NCBI RefSeq assembly: GCF_036226465.1 | Contig: NZ_CP108476.1 | Location: 7,564,001-7,628,000, forward strand | DNA: 64,000 bases | Direction of reading: 5' to 3' | DNA from: Kitasatospora sp. NBC_01250 | GTDB taxonomy: Bacteria > Actinomycetota > Actinomycetes > Streptomycetales > Streptomycetaceae | Shown here: piece after piece, positions 58,223 to 64,000 of the stretch | How the letters are laid out: the number at the start of each line of letters is the position of its first letter | Position numbering within the stretch: position 1 is the first letter of the stretch | Program-made: the position numbers and the translations under genes | Notes under the pieces: model-generated | The model's input: only the letters and a program-made list of their open reading frames with translations | Databases searched by the model: none | What the model was told of the DNA's origin: nothing

Positions 58223-59161
58223 ATGGGAAACCAGGCCGTTGTACGTCGGCCCGACCAGCCCGCCCGCCCACTCGCCGGGCAGGTGGCGCTGGTCGCCGGT
58301 GCCACCCGGGGCGGTGGGCGCGGCATCGCGGTCGAGTTGGGCGCCGCCGGAGCGACCGTCTACGTCACCGGTCGCAGCAGCGCGGCGGGCCGTTCCGAGC
58401 TGGACCGGCCGGAGACGATCGAGGAGACGGCCGCGCGGGTGACCGCCGCCGGCGGGCTGGGCATCGCGGTGCGGGTCGACCACAGCCGACCCGAGCAGGT
58501 CCGGGCGCTGGCCGAGCGGATCGCGGCCGAGCAGGACGGACGGCTGGACCTGCTGGTCAACTCGATCTGGGGCGGCGACCCGCTGACCGACTGGGAACAC
58601 CCGCTCTGGGAGCAGGACTTGGAGGTCGGTTTCCGGCTGCTGCGGCAGGCGGTGGACACCCATGTGATCACCAGTCGCCATGTCCTCCCGCTGCTGGTCG
58701 CGCGCGGGCGCGGGCTGGTGGTGGAGGTCACCGACGGCAACACCGCCCGCTACCGGGGCAGTGTCTTCTACGACTTGGCGAAGTCCTCGGTGATCCGCCT
58801 GGCCGTCGCGCAGGCCGCCGAGCTGAGGCCGCACGGTGTCGCGGCCCTCGCGCTCACGCCGGGCTTCCTGCGCTCGGAGGAGGTGCTGGATCACTTCGGC
58901 GTCACCGAGCGGAACTGGCGGGACGCCGTGGCCAAGGACCCGGACTTCGCCTACTCGGAGACCCCGGCCTATCTGGGCCGGGCGGTCGTCGCGCTGGCCG
59001 CCGACCCCGAGGTCATGGCCAAGTCCGGTCGTGCGCTCGCCACATGGGGCCTGTACCGGGAGTACGGCTTCACCGACACGGACGGCAGCACGCCGGACTG
59101 GGCCGCGCACTGGGCCGAGAGCCTGGAGTCCGCGCACGGTCCGCTGGGCGACCCGCTCTGA
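58223..59161 (+). CDS. SDR-family oxidoreductase
   Basis: 312 residues with GGAGGACTC just before ATG 58223. Cofactor loop GATRGGGRGIAVELG near 26-40, unusual in having GGG. The active site is in FYDLAKSSVIRLAV near 183-190; the common Tyr-x3-Lys appears as YDLAK. Longer than a classical SDR (250), with an extended C-terminus (GLYREYGFTDTDGSTPDWAA). Similar streptomycete proteins are annotated as SDR of unknown substrate. Probably under the TetR gene upstream. Confidence 0.87.
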   Translation: MGNQAVVRRPDQPARPLAGQVALVAGATRGGGRGIAVELGAAGATVYVTGRSSAAGRSELDRPETIEETAARVTAAGGLGIAVRVDHSRPEQVRALAERIAAEQDGRLDLLVNSIWGGDPLTDWEHPLWEQDLEVGFRLLRQAVDTHVITSRHVLPLLVARGRGLVVEVTDGNTARYRGSVFYDLAKSSVIRLAVAQAAELRPHGVAALALTPGFLRSEEVLDHFGVTERNWRDAVAKDPDFAYSETPAYLGRAVVALAADPEVMAKSGRALATWGLYREYGFTDTDGSTPDWAAHWAESLESAHGPLGDPL

Positions 59162-59172
59162 AGCGCTGAGCA

Positions 59173-59205
59173 GCCGGGCCCGGTGGAGCCGTCACCGGGC
59201 CCGGC
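59173..59205 (+). terminator. Hairpin terminator after the SDR
   Basis: GCCGGGCCCGGTG and its exact complement form a 13-bp stem with a 7-base loop, 12 bases after the stop. The following 197 bases to the GH1 stop hold no gene I can support. Confidence 0.75.
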
Positions 59206-59402
59206 CGCCCAGCGAGGCGAGGGTCTCCTCCAACCAGCGTCCGGGCCCGGGCCACCACCGCCGCCGGCCCGGCCGGTTCGCCCAGGGTTTGTCTGACAAG
59301 CCCTCGGACGGCGAGGCCCAGCTCGCCGCAGGCAGAGGCCGAGATCCCAGCTCGGCGCATCGCCCACCTCCCCAGGTGCGGGCCCAAGGTCGCGGTGGGG
59401 CG

Positions 59403-60866
59403 TCAACTTCCCTCGGGCAGTGCGTCGATGGCATGGCGGCGAGCTGCATCGGCGTACCAGGCGGCGCTGGACTTCGGGGTCCGGCGCTGGGTCGGGTAGT
59501 CGACGTGGACCAGGCCGAAACGCTTGCTGTAGCCGTAGGACCACTCGAAGTTGTCCAGCAGTGACCAGACGAAGTAGCCCCGCACCGGCGCGCCGTCGGC
59601 GATCGCGCGGTGGACGGCGGCCAGGTGTCCGTGCAGGTAGGCGATGCGCTGCGGGTCGTGGACCGCGCCGGTCGGTGCGGGACGGTCGTCGTAGGCGGCG
59701 CCGTTCTCGGTGATCAGCAGGGGCAGGCCGGGGTGGGCGCGCGACACCTCGGTGATCAACTCGTGCAGTCCGGTGGGGTCGACGGCCCAGCCCATCTCCG
59801 TCGTCTCGCCGGGCGGACGGTGGAAGAGGACCCGGTCGGCGCCGGGCCAGGGCGAGTGCTCGCCGCCGCCGTGGCCGTCGGTACCCCTGTCGCCCCCGGT
59901 GTTCGGCTCGGTGGGAACGACGCCCGAAACCAGCGTCGGCGTGTAGTAGTTGAGGCCGAGCAGGTCGATCGAGCCGGCGATGGTCCGCTCGTCGCCGGGG
60001 CGGACCAGGGTGTCCCAGTCGACCAGGGCAGCGGTGTCCAGCAGCAGGTCTTCGGGGTAACGCCCTTGCAGAATAGGGCCGGTGAAGATCCGGTTGCCGA
60101 CGGCGTCGATCCGCCGTGCGGCCTCCAGGTCGGCGGGTGCGTCGGTGAGCGGGCGGACCTGGTGGAGATTCAGGCAGATGGTGGCCTGTGCGGTGGTGGG
60201 GAGCGTGGCGCGCAGTGCGCTCAGGGCCAGGCCGTGGCCGAGGTTGAGGTGGTGGGCGGCGCGCAGCGCGTCGCCGGGGTCGGTGCGGCCCGGGGCGTGG
60301 ACCCCCGAACCGTAGCCGAGGAAGGCGGCGCACCAGGGCTCGTTGAGGGTGGCCCAGATACCGGCCCGGTCGCCGATGGCGCCGGCCACGAGTGCGGCGA
60401 ACTCGCCGAAGCGCTCGGCGGTGTCCCGCGCCGGCCAGCCGCCCTGGTCCTCCAACTCCTGGGGCAGGTCCCAGTGGTACAGGCTGACCACGGGCCGGAT
60501 GCCGGCGGCGAGGAGTTCGTCGGTCAGCCGACGGTAGAAGTCCAGTCCGCGCTGGGCGGCCGGTCCCCGGCCGGTGGGCTGGACCCGGGGCCAGGAGACG
60601 GAGAACCGGTAGGCGCCGAGGTTGAGGCGGGACAGCAGGGCGACGTCCTCGCGGTAGCGGTGATAGTGGTCGGCGGCGCGGTCGCCGCTCTCACCGCCCA
60701 GGACCTTGCCGGGCGTTCGGCAGAAGGTGTCCCAGATCGACGGTGTCCGACCGTCCTCCTGGGCGGCGCCCTCGATCTGGTAGGCCGAGGTGGCCGCACC
60801 CCACAGGAAGTCAGACGGGAAGGCGAGTTGGGCGGCGGGTCCATCGGTGGGCGGCAGCAGGGGCAT
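59403..60866 (-). CDS. bglC: GH1 beta-glucosidase (BglC-like)
   Basis: 487 residues. Starts with the family signature FPSDFLWGAATSAYQIEGAA. The acid/base Glu176 is in ATLNEPWCA and the nucleophile Glu387 in LLITENGAAY. The end YFVWSLLDNFEWSYGYSKRF is conserved. No signal peptide, so it is intracellular and hydrolyses imported cello-oligosaccharides to glucose. A perfect CebR box lies 97 bases upstream and a LacI/CebR-like gene is divergent. The cebEFG transporter normally upstream of bglC is absent here. Confidence 0.94.
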   Translation of the reverse strand: MPLLPPTDGPAAQLAFPSDFLWGAATSAYQIEGAAQEDGRTPSIWDTFCRTPGKVLGGESGDRAADHYHRYREDVALLSRLNLGAYRFSVSWPRVQPTGRGPAAQRGLDFYRRLTDELLAAGIRPVVSLYHWDLPQELEDQGGWPARDTAERFGEFAALVAGAIGDRAGIWATLNEPWCAAFLGYGSGVHAPGRTDPGDALRAAHHLNLGHGLALSALRATLPTTAQATICLNLHQVRPLTDAPADLEAARRIDAVGNRIFTGPILQGRYPEDLLLDTAALVDWDTLVRPGDERTIAGSIDLLGLNYYTPTLVSGVVPTEPNTGGDRGTDGHGGGEHSPWPGADRVLFHRPPGETTEMGWAVDPTGLHELITEVSRAHPGLPLLITENGAAYDDRPAPTGAVHDPQRIAYLHGHLAAVHRAIADGAPVRGYFVWSLLDNFEWSYGYSKRFGLVHVDYPTQRRTPKSSAAWYADAARRHAIDALPEGS

Positions 60867-60962
60867 GACGCACGCTCGCAGGGGGTGGGAGGGCCGACGG
60901 GTGGCTGGGGTGGTGCTGGGTGCTGGGGTTCTGCGGCCTGGGGCGGTGGGAGCAAGGGGAGG

Positions 60963-60976
60963 TGGGAGCGCTCCCA
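60963..60976. promoter_or_regulatory. CebR box (TGGGAGCGCTCCCA)
   Basis: An exact 14-bp palindrome identical to the known streptomycete CebR operator. It lies upstream of the GH1 gene and is expected to bind CebR, which is released by cellobiose or cellotriose. Confidence 0.93.
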
Positions 60977-61145
60977 GAAATCGTTCCGGCAGACTCCCGC
61001 CCGCCGAGGTGGACTGTCAAGGGGACGGTCGGGGGATCGGGGTCGGGGTGGCCGATGGCAGAGGTCAACTGGCAGCTGTCAGCGTCCTGTTGCCGGATGA
61101 CGGTCAACGGATGACAGCGCCTGACCGACAGAGAACAGAGAACAG

Positions 61146-61169
61146 CTGACAGATAATGAAATCTGTCAG
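61146..61169. promoter_or_regulatory. Inverted repeat CTGACAGAT-n6-ATCTGTCAG
   Basis: Perfect 9-bp arms 88 bases before the LacI ATG. TGACAG or its complement recurs at about 61076, 61109 and 61251. The 390-base GH1/LacI gap holds this cluster and the CebR box and no gene. Confidence 0.6.
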
Positions 61170-61256
61170 TCCCCTCGACAATCCACGGCTAACCCACAGG
61201 ATTGCCTGCCACAATGTCCCCTTGCCCCAGGTCAAGACCGTCGTACGAGGTGACAG

Positions 61257-62327
61257 ATGAGCAGCTCAACCGCACAGCGCCCCGCCGGGCCCTCGGCCGG
61301 CACTGCGGGCGGGCGCGGGCTGCGGCGGCCCACGCTGGAGGAGGTGGCGTCGCTGGCCGGGGTCGGGCGCGGCACCGTCTCCCGCGTGATCAACGGCTCG
61401 CCCCGGGTCAGCGACCGGACCAGGGCGGCGGTCGAGCAGGCGGTGGCCGAACTCGGCTACGTGCCCAACCGGGCGGCCCGCACCCTGGTCACCTCGCGCA
61501 CCGACGCGATCGCGCTGGTGGTCCCGGAGGCCGAGACCCGGCTCTTCTCGGAGCCGTACTTCTCCGGCATCATCAGCGGAGTCTGCGCGGAACTCGCCGA
61601 GACCGACATGCAGTTGCTGCTCGTCCTGGTGCGCAACCAGCGTGAGCGCGAACGGCTCTCCGCCTACCTGCGCGCCCAGCGGGTGGACGGTGTGCTGCTG
61701 GTGGCCGTGCACTGCGACGATCCGCTGCCGGCCGTGCTGGAGGACCTGCGGATCCCCACCGTGCTGGCCGGGCGGCGCGGGGACCAGGAGTCGCTCGGCT
61801 ACGTCGCCGCCGACAACGCGGGCGGTGCCCGGAGCGCGGTGCGCCATCTGGTGGCGCAGGGCCGGGAGCGGATCGCCACCATCACCGGTCCGCTGGACAT
61901 GGATGCCGCCCGGGCCCGCCTCGCCGGCTACCGCGACGCCCTGGCGGAGGCCGGCCAGGACTGCCGGGAGGAGCTGGTGGGCCTCGGCGACTTCACCGAA
62001 CAGGGCGGCCGGGCGGCGATGCGCGAGCTGCTGGACCGCGTCCCGGACCTGGACGCCGTCTTCTGCGCCTCGGACGTGCTCGCCGCCGGCGCGCTCCAGG
62101 TGCTGCGGGCGGCCGGCCGCCGGGTGCCGGAGGACGTGGCGCTTGTCGGCTTCGACGACTCGATCGTGGCCCGGCACACCGACCCCGCGCTGACCAGCGT
62201 GCGGCAGCCGATCGAGCTGATGGGCCGCACGATGACCCGGTTGCTGCTGGACGAGATCGCCGACCCCGGGCGACCCGGCCGTCAACTGGTGATGCCCACC
62301 GAGCTGGTGGTCCGCGACTCGGCCTGA
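61257..62327 (+). CDS. cebR: LacI-family regulator (CebR-like)
   Basis: 356 residues. HTH at about 26-46 (TLEEVASLAGVGRGTVSRVI), hinge PNRAARTLVTSRTDAIALVV, sensor domain with LVGLGDFTEQGGRAAMRELL and VALVGFDDSIVARHTDPALT. The gene is divergent from bglC, whose promoter region has a perfect CebR box. CebR proteins repress cellulose utilisation genes and, in some species, toxin synthesis. The name rests on this context, as family-level identity cannot be measured here. Confidence 0.82.
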   Translation: MSSSTAQRPAGPSAGTAGGRGLRRPTLEEVASLAGVGRGTVSRVINGSPRVSDRTRAAVEQAVAELGYVPNRAARTLVTSRTDAIALVVPEAETRLFSEPYFSGIISGVCAELAETDMQLLLVLVRNQRERERLSAYLRAQRVDGVLLVAVHCDDPLPAVLEDLRIPTVLAGRRGDQESLGYVAADNAGGARSAVRHLVAQGRERIATITGPLDMDAARARLAGYRDALAEAGQDCREELVGLGDFTEQGGRAAMRELLDRVPDLDAVFCASDVLAAGALQVLRAAGRRVPEDVALVGFDDSIVARHTDPALTSVRQPIELMGRTMTRLLLDEIADPGRPGRQLVMPTELVVRDSA

Positions 62328-62370
62328 CGAATCGTCAGACGATGCCGGAGGGGGCCGGTCGCCGCGGGCC

Positions 62371-62952
62371 CTACTGGTCGGTGTCCTGCCCGGTGCTGAA
62401 CTGCCCGTTGAGGTCCGGGACGGTGCTCAGGATGGCCGGGGAGACCACGCCGAGCGCGTCCGTCGGGTAGGTCACGGCCTTGGCGGGCACGCTCACCTCG
62501 ACGTAGGTGGCGCGCAGCGTGGTGGTGAAGCGGTAGCCGCCGTGGCCGTCGTTCTCCAGGTACCACTGGAGGCCGTCGACGTTCGGGCCGGTCGACTCCT
62601 GGTTCGCCAGGATGTTGAGCGAGGCCGGCCGGGGCACCCCGCAGCGCAGCACGGTGCGGGGCGAGGTCTGCCAGACGGCCACGTAGCGGGAGCCCGCCGG
62701 GTCGGCGCGCGGGTGGTCGACCATCGTGCTCGGCAGTGCCTTCATCAGCGCGGTGCAGTAGCCGGCCGACGTGGCGTCGGGTGTCGGTGCGGTGAGCGGC
62801 GGCTGGTAGGTGCCGCCGCTCATCAGTACCGCTCCGGTGCAGCCGATCAGCACCACCGGAGCGGCCAGCCAGCGCACCGGCGCGGGCAGGGCCTGCAGAG
62901 CGCGCAACGGGCGCTGGAATCGAGACACCGATCGATCGTAACCGGCCTCCAT
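62371..62952 (-). CDS. DUF3515 membrane-anchored protein
   Basis: 193 residues. One transmembrane helix at about 27-45 (VRWLAAPVVLIGCTGAVLMS), then an external domain. The conserved DUF3515 stretch is YVAVWQTSPRTVLRCGVPRP near 89-108 with paired Cys, then VDGLQWYLENDGHGGYRFTT and TYVEVSVPAKAVTYPTDALG. Function unknown. In many streptomycetes the gene sits near cell-wall genes such as ddl or thiL; here it is isolated. Confidence 0.88.
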   Translation of the reverse strand: MEAGYDRSVSRFQRPLRALQALPAPVRWLAAPVVLIGCTGAVLMSGGTYQPPLTAPTPDATSAGYCTALMKALPSTMVDHPRADPAGSRYVAVWQTSPRTVLRCGVPRPASLNILANQESTGPNVDGLQWYLENDGHGGYRFTTTLRATYVEVSVPAKAVTYPTDALGVVSPAILSTVPDLNGQFSTGQDTDQ

Positions 62953-63074
62953 GAGCGCCGGCCGGGGCCCCTGCCCTGCGGTCCGCGTCCTGCGGTCCGC
63001 CCGGTCGGCGCGGGGGCTCGGCCGGTGCGGGTCGGTCGGCGCGGGGGCCGGCCGGTGCGCGGCAGCAGGCGTGG

Positions 63075-63629
63075 TCAGCCCTGGCGGATCGCCGAGACGT
63101 CGAACTCGAGCACGACCTTGTCGCCGACCAGTACCCCGCCGCCCTCCAGCGGGGCGTTCCAGGTGATGCCGTAGTCCTTGCGGCTGATCGTGGTGGAGCC
63201 CTCGAAGCCGAGCCGCAGGTTGCCGTAGGGGTCGCGGGCGCTGCCGTCGAACTCCACGTCCAGGCTGACGGGCCGGGTGACGTCCTTGATCGTCAGGTTG
63301 CCGGTCAGGCGGTAGCGGTCCCCGTCGAGTGCCTCGATGCCGGTGGAGGCGAAGACGATCTCGGGGAAGTTCGGCGCGTCCAGGAAGTCGTTGGTGCGCA
63401 GGTGGCCGTCGCGCTGCTCGTTGCCGGTGTCGATGCTGCCGGTCTTGATCGTCACGGTGGCAGTCGACTTGGCCGGGTCCGACCCGTCCAGGTGCGCGCT
63501 GCCCTCGAACTCCTTGAAATGGCCGCGGACCTTGGTGACCATCGCGTGCCGGGCCACGAACCCGATCCTGGTGTGGGCCGGGTCCAGCTGGTAGTCACCG
63601 GTCAGCTCGGTGAGCGGGGTGCTGCTCAT
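63075..63629 (-). CDS. YceI-family polyisoprenoid-binding-like protein
   Basis: 184 residues with GGAGG 4 bases upstream. The start LTGDYQLDPAHTRIGFVARH is typical, then VTIKTGSIDTGNEQRDGHLR, FLDAPNFPEIVFASTGIEAL and LTIKDVTRPVSLDVEFDG. YceI proteins form a lipocalin-like barrel that binds isoprenoid quinones. No signal peptide is visible, so this member is cytoplasmic, as is usual in actinobacteria. Confidence 0.92.
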   Translation of the reverse strand: MSSTPLTELTGDYQLDPAHTRIGFVARHAMVTKVRGHFKEFEGSAHLDGSDPAKSTATVTIKTGSIDTGNEQRDGHLRTNDFLDAPNFPEIVFASTGIEALDGDRYRLTGNLTIKDVTRPVSLDVEFDGSARDPYGNLRLGFEGSTTISRKDYGITWNAPLEGGGVLVGDKVVLEFDVSAIRQG

Positions 63630-63817
63630 GCGTCCTCCAGAGACGTCCGAATCATGGTGGGGCCGGAGTGCGGGCGGGGCGATCGCGGGGGCGGCCCGGC
63701 CCTGGTGTCCACCGTGACACGGCGGCGGGCGCGTCGGGGGCTGCGACCCGCGGGACCCGGGGCACCGCTGGTCACGCCTCGCCGGTGCTCAGGCCGCGCC
63801 GGTGCTCACGTGAGTGG

Positions 63818-64000
63818 TCATGCCTCGCCGGGCTCCGGCTCCACGGGCGGGGGACCGCCGGGCTGCGGCTCCCGGGGCTCGGGTCCTCCTGGCTCCGGCT
63901 GCCCGGGCTCGGGGCCGGGGACCGGTGGCCAGGGAGCGGGCGGTGCCGGGGCCGGCGGCCGGGGCTCCGGCGCGTACGGGGGAGCGGCGTCCGGATCCGA
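63818..64000 (-). CDS. C-terminal Pro/Glu/Gly-rich tail of a protein cut by the window edge
   Basis: The minus strand is open from the edge to TGA at 63818, giving 60 residues of APEPRPPAPAPPAPWPPVPG-like sequence ending GGPPPVEPEPGEA. Such tails occur on membrane proteins of the RDD/DUF4190 kind, but no folded domain is visible here. The 188 bases between this and the YceI start hold no gene. Confidence 0.4.
   Translation of the reverse strand, partial: SDPDAAPPYAPEPRPPAPAPPAPWPPVPGPEPGQPEPGGPEPREPQPGGPPPVEPEPGEA

Noticed and set aside
59192..59449. Minus-strand ORF of 85 residues after the GH1 gene
   Set aside because: Arg/Trp/Pro-rich composition, overlap with the GH1 end and a terminator hairpin; no family resemblance.

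Overview
The window is about 72% GC by eye and carries the marks of a streptomycete (Streptomyces or Kitasatospora): strong third-position GC bias, GTG starts, ATGA/GTGA translational coupling, a glnA4-type operon, a CebR box, and a PASTA-free PknB-like kinase. I see no rRNA, tRNA, CRISPR array or intact insertion sequence. There are 53 protein-coding entries (two of them cut by the window edges), one pseudogene and several dispersed or tandem repeats.

Layout. 0-5.1 kb: end of an apolipoprotein N-acyltransferase, a small membrane protein, and a LacI regulator divergent from a monosaccharide ABC transporter; two near-identical LacI operators lie in the divergent region. 5.1-13.4 kb: a MITE-like hairpin, a PAS-GAF-SpoIIE phosphatase, a secreted GH31 enzyme, a SHOCT protein, and a CGNR regulator divergent from an MFS exporter.

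13.4-25.7 kb is the most interesting block. Five coupled genes (ATP-grasp ligase, NIS synthetase, MFS exporter, NIS synthetase, PLP decarboxylase) follow the order of the vibrioferrin operon pvsABCDE. Just upstream on the same strand are a ferric-siderophore lipoprotein, an ATPase and two FecCD permeases. The whole set is headed by two DtxR/DmdR-type iron boxes, shared with a divergent FhuF-like reductase. This looks like a complete make-export-import-release system for a carboxylate siderophore.

25.7-38.8 kb: a GNAT-like acyltransferase; a DNA-end-joining group (Ku, LigD-type primase, PHP/HhH protein); several single genes; a Gal80-like oxidoreductase divergent from TetR; a 2Fe-2S thioredoxin-like ferredoxin; a stand-alone second EF-Tu with Thr at the position where A375T gives kirromycin resistance in E. 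coli; an alpha/beta hydrolase divergent from an AraC regulator; and a decayed flavohaemoprotein gene.

38.9-49.6 kb: a DUF4389 protein, a 37-bp-period tandem array, then a FadR-type regulator divergent from a glutamylation-type ethanolamine/polyamine operon (permease, glnA4-like, PuuD-like, ALDH, SDR), a strong hairpin, and a second ALDH with a zinc alcohol dehydrogenase. 49.8-59.2 kb: a receptor kinase with a lectin-like ectodomain, then four modules that each pair one regulator (HxlR, PadR, HxlR, TetR) with one redox enzyme. 59.4-64 kb: GH1 beta-glucosidase with a perfect CebR box and a LacI/CebR-like regulator, a DUF3515 protein, a YceI protein and a truncated proline-rich tail.
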